A DNA stretch of 64,000 bases from Blastopirellula retiformator (GTDB taxonomy: Bacteria > Planctomycetota > Planctomycetia > Pirellulales > Pirellulaceae), in assembly GCF_007859755.1 (NCBI RefSeq), contig NZ_SJPF01000004.1, forward strand, positions 908,898 to 972,897. Reading direction: 5' to 3'. Position numbers and translations under genes: made by a program. Positions within the stretch are counted from its first letter, which is position 1. Each line of letters starts with the position of its first letter. Shown piece after piece: positions 32,914 through 42,868 of this stretch. A model generated the notes under the pieces. The model was given only the letters and a program-made list of their open reading frames with translations, had not been told where the DNA came from and did not search any database.

Positions 32914-34836
32914 ATGACTGACGCACTCGTCCAAATCGACAATCTCAAGACCTACTTCCACACCGAAAGCGGCGTCGTCAAAGCGGTCGACGACGTTTCG
33001 CTGCATATCGACCCCGGCACCACGATGGGGATCGTCGGCGAGTCGGGGTCTGGCAAGAGCGTGACCTCGCTGACCATCATGCAGCTGCTCGCCAAGGCGG
33101 CTCGGGTCGAAAGCGGTTCGATCTCGTTTCTGGGGCGCGACCTGGTTCATCTGCCCGAGCCCGAGATGCGCAAAGTGCGCGGCAAAGACATCGGCATGAT
33201 CTTTCAAGAGCCGATGACCTCGCTCAACCCGGTCTTTACGGTCGGCGCCCAGGTGATGGAAGCGATCTTGTTGCATCAGAAGGTGACCAAGGCCGAAGCC
33301 CGGCAGCGGACGATCGAGCTGTTCGAAGAAGTCGGCATCCCCAATCCAGAAGAGCGGATCGACTCGTATCCGCACCAGATGTCAGGCGGGCAAAAACAAC
33401 GCGTCATGATCGCGATGGCCCTCTCCTGCAATCCGAAACTGCTGATCGCCGACGAGCCGACCACCGCGCTTGACGTAACGATCCAGGCGCAGATCCTCGA
33501 CATTCTTCGCCGTTTGCGCGATGAACGAGGCATGGCGGTCTTGTTCATTACGCACGACCTGGGCGTGATCGCCGACATCGCCGACTATGTGACGGTGATG
33601 TACCGCGGCAAGATTGTCGAGCAGGGAGATGTCGTCTCGATCTTCGAGGACCCGCAGCATCCGTACACCAAAGGTTTGCTCGCCTGTCGGCCGCGGCTTG
33701 ATACCAAATACAAAAAGCTGCCGACGGTTGACGACTTTATGTCGGCGACGACCGTAGACGGCGAAGTGAAGATCACCGAGAAGATCGTCGACGAAGCTCG
33801 CCTGGGCGAGTTGATGACCGAAGGCCGCGGACGGTTGCTGCACCCGAAGTCGGAACTGGACGCGATGGGGCATCCCTGGGAAGAAGGTCATCACGCGGAA
33901 GATGCGAAGATGGTCGCCGAAGGGGAAGAGCCGCTGCTGCAGGTCCGTGACTTGCATGTCCACTTCCCGGTTCGCAAAGGGATCTTCCGCACGGTCGCCG
34001 GCTATGTCAAAGCGGTCGACGGCGTCAGCTTCAACATTTATCGCGGTCAGACGCTCGGACTGGTTGGCGAGTCAGGTTGCGGCAAGACGACCACCGGTCG
34101 GGCGATCATACAGCTGATTCGTCCTACCTCGGGCACGATGCACTTTGAAGACACCGAACTATCGTGGCTCAACCCCGCCCCGTCGATGGCCGACGTGTTG
34201 CCGTGGGTGACCTACGATCGTTGGCAGCGTGCCCGCAAGCTGCGCCAACTGCGTCGCCAGTTTCAGATCATCTTCCAAGATCCGTATGGCAGCTTGAATC
34301 CGCGGATGACGGTCGAAGCGGCGATCTGCGAGCCGATGGTGATCCAGAAGATTGGCAACAAGAAAGAACGCCGCGACCGGGCCGCCGCCTTGCTCGAAGA
34401 AGTGGGCCTGAACGCGTCGCATCTGCGCCGCTATCCGCACGAGTTTTCCGGCGGTCAGCGGCAGCGGATCTGTATCGCCCGGGCGTTGACGGTGGAGCCC
34501 GAGTTCTTGATCTGCGACGAGTCGGTTTCGGCCTTGGACGTTTCGGTGCAGGCCCAAGTGTTAAATCTGTTGAAAGATTTGCAGCTGCGTCGCGGGCTGA
34601 CCTATCTGTTTATCAGCCACGATCTGAGCGTGGTGAAGTTCATGTCGGATATGATCGCCGTCATGAACCAAGGGAAAATCGTCGAGTTTGGCCCGGCCGA
34701 CAACATTTACGCCAACCCGCAGCAGGATTACACCAAGCGGCTGATCAGTGCGACGCCGCAGGATGACCTCGATCATATCCGTCGGCGTCAGGCCGAGCGG
34801 AAAAAGGCGCTCGAGGCCCGGATGGCGGAAGTTTAA
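32914..34836 (+). CDS. Fused dual ATP-binding protein of the peptide ABC importer (DppD-DppF type)
   Basis: This 640-residue protein carries two complete ABC ATPase domains in one chain, as in GsiA or YejF. Domain 1 has Walker A GESGSGKS near residue 41, signature SGGQKQR near 158 and Walker B LLIADEPTTALD. Domain 2 has Walker A GESGCGKTT near 385, signature SGGQRQR near 512 and FLICDESVSALD. A linker of about 60 residues joins them. It powers the importer formed by the two upstream permeases. A single fused gene instead of two explains why the operon has four genes rather than five. Confidence 0.95.
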   Translation: MTDALVQIDNLKTYFHTESGVVKAVDDVSLHIDPGTTMGIVGESGSGKSVTSLTIMQLLAKAARVESGSISFLGRDLVHLPEPEMRKVRGKDIGMIFQEPMTSLNPVFTVGAQVMEAILLHQKVTKAEARQRTIELFEEVGIPNPEERIDSYPHQMSGGQKQRVMIAMALSCNPKLLIADEPTTALDVTIQAQILDILRRLRDERGMAVLFITHDLGVIADIADYVTVMYRGKIVEQGDVVSIFEDPQHPYTKGLLACRPRLDTKYKKLPTVDDFMSATTVDGEVKITEKIVDEARLGELMTEGRGRLLHPKSELDAMGHPWEEGHHAEDAKMVAEGEEPLLQVRDLHVHFPVRKGIFRTVAGYVKAVDGVSFNIYRGQTLGLVGESGCGKTTTGRAIIQLIRPTSGTMHFEDTELSWLNPAPSMADVLPWVTYDRWQRARKLRQLRRQFQIIFQDPYGSLNPRMTVEAAICEPMVIQKIGNKKERRDRAAALLEEVGLNASHLRRYPHEFSGGQRQRICIARALTVEPEFLICDESVSALDVSVQAQVLNLLKDLQLRRGLTYLFISHDLSVVKFMSDMIAVMNQGKIVEFGPADNIYANPQQDYTKRLISATPQDDLDHIRRRQAERKKALEARMAEV

Positions 34837-35016
34837 TCGGGTAAATTTTCGTCGCAATTGCCGGGGCGCCGCTGGAAAATCGCACCCCGCTTTGTAGGAA
34901 TTCGGCGAATAAGGGACCAATTTTTGGACCCGCGAACCCGTTGGGGGCGATTCCGCTCCTTTGGTAGTTCGGACGCAAATTATGTCCCCCCTTCCCTCGT
35001 ACAGGTAGTCGCTATA

Positions 35017-35937
<921 letters not shown>

Positions 35938-35951
35938 TACACAACACTAGC

Positions 35952-36006
35952 TTTGGCGCCATGCTCTTGCGGCGTCTTCGCCGGCTTGTAGCATGTCTTC
36001 AGCCGC
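35952..36006. repeat. Intergenic repeat, GGCGCCATGCTCTT family
   Basis: TTTGGCGCCATGCTCTTGCG followed by GCGTCTTCGCCGG and GCATGTCTTC matches the left arm of the element at 41733 almost exactly. Confidence 0.75.
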
Positions 36007-36027
36007 CAAGAAGAGATTCAAACAAGT

Positions 36028-36082
36028 AAGCCTGCAGGCCAGAGTGACTTCGTTTTAGTCACGCGTCCTGCGGGCTTCTTTT
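36028..36082 (+). terminator. Two-level intrinsic terminator after the aminotransferase gene
   Basis: AAGCCTGCAGG pairs with CCTGCGGGCTT, with an inner stem GTGACT/AGTCAC, and is followed by CTTTTG. It lies about 90 bases downstream of the aminotransferase stop. Confidence 0.6.
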
Positions 36083-36155
36083 GTTCTTGGCCGCTTTGCG
36101 ATGGATGCCGAATTCCCTTGCTCGCGCTGCGTGCTAGTTTGGGAAGAGCGATCGC

Positions 36156-37502
36156 TTACGCCGGGACGATCTTCTCGCGGCCTTCGGTCACGTTTTTCGT
36201 CGCGTTGCGGGTGTCGATCACCAGCTGGGCGTCGTTGACGATCTGTTGATAGTCGTAGTCGTCATGGTCGGTGACGATCATCACCGCGTCGAACGAAGCG
36301 AGGTTCGCCGGCGAAAGCTCGACGCTTTCCAGCGGCGGCAGGTCGTAGTGCCGCATCGAAGGCAGCTTCGGGATGTAGGGATCGTTGTATGACAGAACCG
36401 CGCCCCGCTCGGCCAGCAGTTCCATGATCTTGAAGGTCGGGCTCTCGCGCGGGTCATCGACGTTCTTCTTATACGCGGCGCCCAGGATCAGCACCTTGCT
36501 GCCGTTGGTCGGTTTGCGGACGTTGTTCAGCGCGTCGGCCAACTTTTGCACGACGAACAGCGGCATCGACGTGTTGATTTCGCCCGCCAGTTCAATAAAC
36601 CGCGTCGGCATCTCATTCGCCCGGGCGAGCCAACTGAGATAGAACGGATCGATCGGGATGCAGTGACCGCCCAGACCTGGCCCCGGATAGAACGCCTGAA
36701 AGCCAAACGGCTTGGTCTTAGCCGCATTGATCACTTCCCAGACGTCGATGTCGAGCCGATCGAACAGCAGTTTCAGTTCATTGACCAGGGCGATGTTTAC
36801 CGCCCGGTAGGTGTTCTCCAAAATCTTGCAGGCTTCGGCCACTTCGCAGCTGCTAACCGGAATCGTCTGGACGACTGCTTGGGCATAGAACGCATCGGCC
36901 AGCTTCAAGCTGACCGGATCGTAGCCGCCAACGACTTTGGGAATGCCGCTGGCGGTGAAGTTCGGGTTGCCGGGATCTTCTCGTTCGGGGCTGTAGGCCA
37001 AAAAGAAGTCGACCCCTGGCTGGAGGCCTGACTTGGCGAGAATCGGCGCCACAACATCGCGGGTGGTGCCGGGATAGGTGGTGCTTTCGAGCACGACCAA
37101 TTGGCCGGGGCGCAGGTTCTCGGCGATCATCTGGGTGGTCGACTCGACGTAGGACAGGTCGGGATCGCGCGACGCGTCGAGTGGGGTTGGCACGCAGATC
37201 AACAGCACGTCCGCCTCGGCCAGTCGCTTCGGATCGCTGGTCGCGGCGAAGCGGCCGCTTTGGACCCAATCGGCGATCCACTTCGAGTCGACATGCTTGA
37301 TGTAGCTATCGCCGCGGGTCAGCGCGTCGACCTTTTTCTGATCGACATCAAAGCCCAGAGCCGAGAACTCGCTGCCGATAAAGGCCTGTACCAGCGGCAG
37401 CCCAACGTAGCCAAGGCCGATTATCCCCACTTTGGCCTCTTTGGAGAGGATCGCCTGGTGGAGCTGAGTCGAGAGTTGTTCGGTGCTAGCGTCTTGGCTC
37501 AT
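36156..37502 (-). CDS. UDP-sugar (UDP-N-acetylhexosamine-type) 6-dehydrogenase
   Basis: This 448-residue NAD-dependent dehydrogenase of the UDP-glucose/UDP-ManNAc family makes nucleotide sugar uronates for surface polysaccharide. It has the Rossmann motif VGIIGLGYVGLPLVQAF, CVPTPLDASRDPDLSYV, LESTTYPGTTRDVV, AYSPEREDPGN and the catalytic cysteine in GLGGHCIPIDPFYLSW. The pattern FGFQAFYPGPGLGG with the C-terminal KKNVDDPRESP is closer to WecC/WbpA-type enzymes than to UDP-glucose dehydrogenase. The ATG at 37502 is chosen; in-frame starts at 37538 and 37547 exist, none with a clear ribosome site. Confidence 0.9.
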   Translation of the reverse strand: MSQDASTEQLSTQLHQAILSKEAKVGIIGLGYVGLPLVQAFIGSEFSALGFDVDQKKVDALTRGDSYIKHVDSKWIADWVQSGRFAATSDPKRLAEADVLLICVPTPLDASRDPDLSYVESTTQMIAENLRPGQLVVLESTTYPGTTRDVVAPILAKSGLQPGVDFFLAYSPEREDPGNPNFTASGIPKVVGGYDPVSLKLADAFYAQAVVQTIPVSSCEVAEACKILENTYRAVNIALVNELKLLFDRLDIDVWEVINAAKTKPFGFQAFYPGPGLGGHCIPIDPFYLSWLARANEMPTRFIELAGEINTSMPLFVVQKLADALNNVRKPTNGSKVLILGAAYKKNVDDPRESPTFKIMELLAERGAVLSYNDPYIPKLPSMRHYDLPPLESVELSPANLASFDAVMIVTDHDDYDYQQIVNDAQLVIDTRNATKNVTEGREKIVPA

Positions 37503-37702
37503 GGTTTTAAGTCGTTGAAGGTTACGCAGATGTTCCATCTTGAACACGTAATTCTAGCACAGACCTTTTCATCCGTATCATGCGAACGTTTTTCCAGGAT
37601 CTTTCGTCCTAGGACCTAAGGTGTCGGGCCGACTGCGATAAGTAATTGCGGGCGGGGGAAACCCGCCGGTCATAAACGCAGGAAGCAAAAAGGAACAGAC
37701 TC

Positions 37703-38011
37703 ATGGCGAAGTATTACGTTGAATCGGGTTCGGTCCGTTTGGTCATTCAAGCCGCTGACGCTCGCCGCGCCGCCCTCTGGTCGGTCCACCGCGTAATGGA
37801 GCAGGTTCTGCCGCTGGTCGAAGAAGTGCCGGACGAAGCGGATCAAGAGCCGGTGGGCGGCATGGTGCTGGGGGATGCCATCACCCTGAACGAACAAGGT
37901 TTCGACCGCCTCGCCGACACGCAATACGACACGCTGGAAGTGGTCGCCGAGTGGAGTCAACTAATGCTGGCGCTCGACAAGATCGAAAACCTGGCCCGGG
38001 GAGTTTGCTGA
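37703..38011 (+). CDS. Small conserved-looking protein of unknown function
   Basis: This 102-residue soluble protein has no recognised domain. It has a basic, beta-like start (YYVESGSVRLVIQAADARRAALWSVHRVME) and an acidic middle (VEEVPDEADQEP). A ribosome site AGGAACAG lies at about 37690-37697. A hairpin GGCGGG-GGAAA-CCCGCC precedes it near 37650. Codon usage fits the neighbouring genes, so it is likely real. Confidence 0.7.
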   Translation: MAKYYVESGSVRLVIQAADARRAALWSVHRVMEQVLPLVEEVPDEADQEPVGGMVLGDAITLNEQGFDRLADTQYDTLEVVAEWSQLMLALDKIENLARGVC

Positions 38012-38375
38012 GAAAAGCGGAAAGTGGAAAGCTGAAAGCGGAAAGCGGAGGAAGCCGGCAACACACTAAGGGCGAGACGCGAGCCGAGGGAATGCGTGTC
38101 GCAGCGTCGAAGAGGCGGATCGTTTCGTTCCGGGCTGAACCGATGTAGAAGCTCTCCTCCGACGGACGCCGCTTTCCCTCGGCTCGCGCCCCGGGCTACT
38201 ATCCTTGGAACGAGGGAAATCCCGATTTCCCCAAAACCATTTTGCCTAGCTTCTCGTACTACCTGTGAGCAACCCATTGAGGTTGTTCGCTTGGCCTTGT
38301 TCGACTAAACTTCGCCACAACAATTCGCACGCGTAGCGATTGCGGCATGGAAGCTAGCAAAGAGGATCGCACAGC
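38012..38375. other. Repeat-filled gap without genes
   Basis: It begins with a short purine-rich tandem stretch (GAAAGCGGAAAG-like, about 38012-38050). An inverted repeat follows, with arms GCGAGCCGAGGGAA at 38079-38092 and CCCTCGGCTCGCGCCCCGGG at about 38176-38195. The remaining bases before 38376 look like an ordinary leader. Confidence 0.6.
38069..38199. repeat. Intergenic inverted repeat, CGAGCCGAGGG family
   Basis: The arms read GACGCGAGCCGAGGGAA and the inverse TTCCCTCGGCTCGCGCC. The element at 46275-46432 has the same outer arms with unrelated contents. Confidence 0.7.
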
Positions 38376-39362
38376 ATGGGCGTTTCGGTCGTCGTTCCGA
38401 TTTTTAACGAACTCGAAAATATCCCCCACCTATACCAACAGATTCATGACGTCGTCGCCAATTTGGACCGGCCTTATGAAATCATCTTCGTCGACGATGG
38501 GTCGAATGATGGGACGTTGGCTCGCGTGCAAGAGATCGCCGCGACCGATCACAATGTGAAGGTGGTCGAGTTCCGTCGCAATTACGGTCAAACCGCCGCG
38601 ATGCATGCCGGCATTCAATACGCGTCGCTCGACGTCGTGATTACGATGGACGGCGACCTGCAGAACGATCCGACCGACATCCCCATGATGTTGGCCAAAA
38701 TCGACGAAGGATACGACCTGGTGCATGGTTGGCGGAAGAATCGCCAAGACGCGCTCGTCAATCGCAAGCTGCCGTCGAAGATCGCCAACTGGTTGATCTC
38801 GAAAGTGACCAAGTTTCCGATCCATGACCTTGGCTGCACGCTGAAAGCGATCCGCCGCGAAATCGCGCAAGAGCTCGAACTTTACGGCGAAATGCATCGG
38901 TTCATTCCGATTCTCGCCCATCAGCGCGGCGCTCGCTGTGTGGAAGTGGTGACCAAGCATCATGCTCGCCGCTTCGGTACTACCAAGTACGGCATCGGCC
39001 GCACTACCCGCGTGGTGCTCGACTTGCTGACGATCACCTACATGCTTAACTTCTTCGCCAGCCCGATGAAGCTGTTCGGACGGTTGGGACTTGGCTGTTT
39101 GGCGCTCTCGGCCGCATCGGCGCTCGGCGTGGTGGCGATGAAGCTGATTGGCGGCGTCGACATGACCGGCAATCCGCTGCTGCTGCTCTGCGTGTTGTCG
39201 ACGATTATGGGGGGGCAGTTTTTCAGCCTCGGCATGATCGGTGAAGTCAACGCGCGAATCTACTATTCTGACGCCCGCAAGCAGCCTTATGCGGTGCGAA
39301 CGCTGACCAACTTCGATCCGCAGTTTGATTCGTCGGTGCCGCTCGAACGTCGGGCGGCTTAA
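38376..39362 (+). CDS. GT2 glycosyltransferase with C-terminal membrane anchor (DPM/GtrB-like)
   Basis: This 328-residue enzyme probably moves a sugar from a nucleotide donor to a polyprenyl phosphate. The GT-A core shows [29 protein letters not shown] and [10 protein letters not shown] (the metal-binding DxD is in MDGDLQ, near residue 90). Two hydrophobic segments near residues 228-255 and 265-290 place it in the GtrB/ArnC-like group. The gene stands alone between repeats; the UDP-sugar dehydrogenase nearby points to a shared role in surface glycans. Confidence 0.9.
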   Translation: MGVSVVVPIFNELENIPHLYQQIHDVVANLDRPYEIIFVDDGSNDGTLARVQEIAATDHNVKVVEFRRNYGQTAAMHAGIQYASLDVVITMDGDLQNDPTDIPMMLAKIDEGYDLVHGWRKNRQDALVNRKLPSKIANWLISKVTKFPIHDLGCTLKAIRREIAQELELYGEMHRFIPILAHQRGARCVEVVTKHHARRFGTTKYGIGRTTRVVLDLLTITYMLNFFASPMKLFGRLGLGCLALSAASALGVVAMKLIGGVDMTGNPLLLLCVLSTIMGGQFFSLGMIGEVNARIYYSDARKQPYAVRTLTNFDPQFDSSVPLERRAA

Positions 39363-39450
39363 GGGCGACTTGTCGTCAGCCGCTGGCGGTTGCGATATGA
39401 TACGAAGCGACGTTTGTCGTTTCGTATCCCCCGCCCCGGCAGGTTGACGC

Positions 39451-40449
39451 ATGATGAAAGCCGCTTACTTCTCGGAGCCCGGTCCTCCGTCCGTGATTCA
39501 GTATGGCGATCTGCCGACTCCGCAGATCGGCCCGCATCAGGCGCTCGTGAAGATGACCGCCGTGTCGGTTAATCCAATCGACACCTACATTCGCAACGGG
39601 GCCAACTACTGGGATCTGCCGCAGCCGTACATCATCGGCTCGGACCTGGCTGGCGTGGTCGAAGAAGTGGGCGCCGAGGTCGACAGCCTGGAAGTGGGCG
39701 ATCGCGTCTGGTGTTCCAATCAAGGTTTCTTCGGTGAGCAAGGTACGTTCGCCGAATACTGCGCCGTCGACGCCAAGTGGCTTTACAAGTTGCCGGAAGG
39801 CGCCAGCGAGAAGGACGCCGCCGCTTGTGCTTTGGTCGGCGTGACCGCGCATCTGGGGCTGTTCAAAGGGAACGCCGATCTGCAGTCGGGCGAAACGCTT
39901 TACATCCAAGGTGGATCAGGCGGCGTTGGTTCGATGGTGGTGCAGATGGCCAAGTTGGCTGGCGCCCGCGTGATTGCCGCCGCCGGCAGCGAAGAAAAAG
40001 CGGCGATCTGCCGCGAGTTGGGCGCTGACGAGGTCGTGCTGTACAAGACCGAGAACGTCGCCGAGCGGATCAAAGAACTCGCCCCCAACGGCATCAACGT
40101 CTTTTGGGAAACGCAGCGCGAGCCCGACTTTGACTTGATCGTCGGCGCCATGGCCGAGCGAGGACGGATCGTGCTGATGGCGGGCCGCGACGCTCGGCCC
40201 GAATTCCCGGTCGGACCGTTCTATGTGAAGCAGTGCCGCATCTTCGGCTTCGTCATGTTCAAGGCGTCCCCTTCGGAAATGCGGGTCAGCGGCGAGGCGA
40301 TCAGCGTCCTGTTGGGCGCCGGCAAGCTGCAAAGCCAAATCGGCGCCGAGTTCCCGCTGGGCGAAGCGGCGAAAGCCCACGAGCTTCAGGAAGGGAACAC
40401 GCTGCACAAGCAGCAGACCCTGGCCGGCAAAATCGTCCTGCACCCGTGA
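39451..40449 (+). CDS. NAD(P)H:quinone oxidoreductase-like MDR enzyme
   Basis: This 332-residue medium-chain dehydrogenase lacks the cysteine cluster of zinc alcohol dehydrogenases and so belongs to the zinc-free quinone reductase branch. It shows VSVNPIDTYIRNG, IGSDLAGVVEEVG and the nucleotide site YIQGGSGGVGSMVVQMAKLAGA near residues 151-172. It probably reduces quinones or enones with NADPH. The start ATGATG at 39451 lies just after GGCAGGTTGACGC. Confidence 0.9.
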   Translation: MMKAAYFSEPGPPSVIQYGDLPTPQIGPHQALVKMTAVSVNPIDTYIRNGANYWDLPQPYIIGSDLAGVVEEVGAEVDSLEVGDRVWCSNQGFFGEQGTFAEYCAVDAKWLYKLPEGASEKDAAACALVGVTAHLGLFKGNADLQSGETLYIQGGSGGVGSMVVQMAKLAGARVIAAAGSEEKAAICRELGADEVVLYKTENVAERIKELAPNGINVFWETQREPDFDLIVGAMAERGRIVLMAGRDARPEFPVGPFYVKQCRIFGFVMFKASPSEMRVSGEAISVLLGAGKLQSQIGAEFPLGEAAKAHELQEGNTLHKQQTLAGKIVLHP

Positions 40450-40502
40450 TTCGCGCTGGTGGGTGAACTATACTGCTGGCGTTACCAAAAATTAAAAATT
40501 TT

Positions 40503-40589
40503 GTAGGGTCCGCTGTGCGGACCAGCGGAATCGCCCAACGGTGTTGCCATGCGCTGTGCGGCTCCCTTGGTCCGCACAGCGGACCCTAC
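40503..40589. repeat. MITE-like element with perfect 21-base inverted ends
   Basis: GTAGGGTCCGCTGTGCGG is the start of a 21-base arm at 40503-40523 whose exact reverse complement lies at 40569-40589. The interior of 45 bases contains a partial third copy (GCGCTGTGCGG). It sits 43 bases upstream of the NHL-repeat gene start. Confidence 0.9.
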
Positions 40590-40631
40590 GAAGAGACTCG
40601 CCCCCACCTGTCTTGCAAGGACTTGCCCGCC

Positions 40632-41723
40632 ATGCGCCATCTCGCCTTCCTCGCTTGTTTGCTCGTCGCTGGACCCCTGCTCGCCCAATCGCCGAAGATT
40701 GTAACAATCGCCGGAACCGGGCAGCCGAAACCGAACGGCGTTGGCGCTGCCTTGGAAACGAACGTCGGTCAGCCGTTTGGCGTCGAAGTTGGGCCGGATG
40801 GCGCCTTGTACATCGCCGAGGTTGAAAACCACCGCGTGCTGCGGCTCGATCCCAATTCGAAGCAAATCAGCGTCGTCGCCGGCACGGGTGAGCCCGGCAT
40901 CTCCGGCGATGGCGGACCAGCGACCGAAGCGAAGTTGATCGAACCGTACGAACTGCGTTTTGACGCGGCCGACAATCTCTACATCGTCGACATGCAGGGG
41001 CACAACATTCGTCGCGTCGACAGCAAGTCGAAGAAGATCGAAACCCTTGCCGGTACCGGCAAGGCGGGCTTTTCCGGCGACGGCGGACCGGCGACCCAAG
41101 CTCAGTTCAATCGGCCCCATAGCATCGTCGTCGATCCGGTCGGCGAGAATCTGTACGTCGCCGATATTCAGAACCATCGCATTCGCCACGTCGACCTGAG
41201 GACCGGCGTCATCAACACGCTGGCCGGCAATGGCAAGCGAGAACTGCCGAGCGAAGGTCTGCTCGACGGGAGCAAACCGCTGATCGGTCCCCGGGCGTTG
41301 TACCTGGATGGCGATACGTTGTGGATCGCTTTGCGAGAAGGTCACAGCGTCTGGCGGTTGGACCTGCCGACCAAGCAACTGACCCACGTCGCCGGCGAAG
41401 GGAAGTCGGGCTTTGCGGGGGATGGCGGCCCGGCCAAGAAGGCCCGCTTCAACGGTCCCAAGGGCATCGCGCTGGGCCCCGATAACGATCTGTTTGTCGT
41501 CGATACCGAAAACCAAACGATTCGCCGAATCGATCTACAGAAGAACACCGTCTCGACGGTCGCCGGCCAAGGACCGAAAGCCCGCGGAGGCGCCGGTGAT
41601 GGCGGCGCGGCGACCGAAGCGGAGCTAGATCGCCCTCACGGCGTCTGCGTCGGCGCCGACGGCACGGTCTACATCGGCGACACGAACAATCACCGCGTGC
41701 GGATTGTTGAGCCTAAGAAATAG
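40632..41723 (+). CDS. Secreted NHL-repeat beta-propeller protein
   Basis: This 363-residue protein is read from the ATG at 40632, which starts a signal peptide (MRHLAFLACLLVAGPLLAQS). The mature chain repeats a module of about 55 residues: AGTG(E/K)xGxSGDGGPAxxAxxxxPxxxxxD, then LYIADxxNHRIRxVD. Six copies can be read, fitting a six-bladed propeller. Propellers of this type bind ligands or proteins; no catalytic residues are evident. A longer in-frame start at 40515 would run through the inverted repeat element and is rejected. Confidence 0.9.
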   Translation: MRHLAFLACLLVAGPLLAQSPKIVTIAGTGQPKPNGVGAALETNVGQPFGVEVGPDGALYIAEVENHRVLRLDPNSKQISVVAGTGEPGISGDGGPATEAKLIEPYELRFDAADNLYIVDMQGHNIRRVDSKSKKIETLAGTGKAGFSGDGGPATQAQFNRPHSIVVDPVGENLYVADIQNHRIRHVDLRTGVINTLAGNGKRELPSEGLLDGSKPLIGPRALYLDGDTLWIALREGHSVWRLDLPTKQLTHVAGEGKSGFAGDGGPAKKARFNGPKGIALGPDNDLFVVDTENQTIRRIDLQKNTVSTVAGQGPKARGGAGDGGAATEAELDRPHGVCVGADGTVYIGDTNNHRVRIVEPKK

Positions 41724-41732
41724 GAAGATACT

Positions 41733-41847
41733 CTTGGCGCCATGCGCTCTTGCGGCGTCTTCGCCGGATGAGCATGGCTTGGTCCCGTTAAACCGCATTG
41801 AAGACATGCTCTTCTCGCGAAGACGCGATAAGAGCATGGCGCCAAGT
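41733..41847. repeat. Intergenic inverted repeat, GGCGCCATGCTCTT family (complete)
   Basis: The outer arms CTTGGCGCCATG and CATGGCGCCAAG are exact inverses, and CGTCTTCGC/GCGAAGACG follow inside. About 30 bases of unrelated sequence separate the arms. This looks like the most complete member of the family seen at 22676 and 35952. Confidence 0.85.
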
Positions 41848-41861
41848 TTTCGATGGTGTGT

Positions 41862-42746
41862 CTAGATCTCGGGGATCATCCGGTCGAGCGCCTGCAGCGC
41901 TACCGGCCAGGGCGGTTTGCTTTGCTGGTAGGTATTCCACCAGGTGAGCGCCGTGCCGGGTAGGTCCAGATCTTTTCCTTGCGGAAATCGCCAGACGTCG
42001 CACGCCAGGCGGACCGTCTCTTCGTTGAAGTGGGTCAGTTCGACATATTCGGCCGCAGCCAAGATCGGCGGCAGTGCGGCCAGACCGGCGATCGTTGGCA
42101 GTCGATCCTGTGAGATCAACTCGCTGTAGATCGGCAGATCCAGATTCAATTGGGCCAAACCCCAGGCCAAGCGAACCGTCTCCGGCAGTCGCGGCTCGCC
42201 GTCGTAAAGCATCGCCTCTAAGCGAACGCTGTTATACGGCAGATGGGCCCGCAGGCCTCCCCCCCGACACGGCTGAACCAGGATCACCGTGGCGGTCTCG
42301 GTTAGCAGGTCGCCGCTGGTCAGAAACGAGAAATAGTGGAGCAGCCCCGGCCCGCGGGCTTCCCAGTGCTGGCGGATCGGACCGCCGCGCTGGGTTAGTT
42401 GGTCGGTCAGATTCGGGGTAGCCGCTTGCATCGCCAGCTTCAGGTCGCGGAGCCGTCCGGCGATCCGCGAGTTATCGTTGGGACCGCCGCCACCCCCGAT
42501 TTTTCGCGTGATAACCTCGACCAGCTCGTTCTCGTTCTCGATTCCGGCCGCCAAAGGGACCACGTGTCGCCAAAACCGCCGAACGTCAATTTGTGAAGTT
42601 TCCAGGTCGGCTTTTAGCGCCGCCAGCGGCTCGGCGGTCGCGTTGGCGAGGGCCGTATCGTCGATCGTGTCGCCCCTGCGGAGCAGTTCGGCTACGTGCA
42701 AATGACTGGCAGTGCTGCTGGCCAGCCAGGTCAACTCTGGTTTCAT
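41862..42746 (-). CDS. Hypothetical protein
   Basis: This 294-residue protein is read from the ATG at 42746, preceded by AAAGGAAG; an in-frame start seven codons upstream lacks one. No known domain was recognised. The chain is rich in Leu, Ala and Pro, with no signal or membrane segment. It contains a glycine run (KIGGGGGPND near 83) and WRFPQGKDLDLPGTALTWW near the C-terminus. It diverges from speA, sharing a 122-base intergenic region with it. Confidence 0.7.
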   Translation of the reverse strand: MKPELTWLASSTASHLHVAELLRRGDTIDDTALANATAEPLAALKADLETSQIDVRRFWRHVVPLAAGIENENELVEVITRKIGGGGGPNDNSRIAGRLRDLKLAMQAATPNLTDQLTQRGGPIRQHWEARGPGLLHYFSFLTSGDLLTETATVILVQPCRGGGLRAHLPYNSVRLEAMLYDGEPRLPETVRLAWGLAQLNLDLPIYSELISQDRLPTIAGLAALPPILAAAEYVELTHFNEETVRLACDVWRFPQGKDLDLPGTALTWWNTYQQSKPPWPVALQALDRMIPEI

Positions 42747-42868
42747 CTGGAATGCTTCCTTTCGCAACTGGCCCCCAATGCCCTAGAATACCCGGCATTG
42801 GTTTTTCCACACTCGTGACGCCTGGACGCAGGCGTTTGGCCTTTGACATTTCCAATCTAAGGTTAGCG

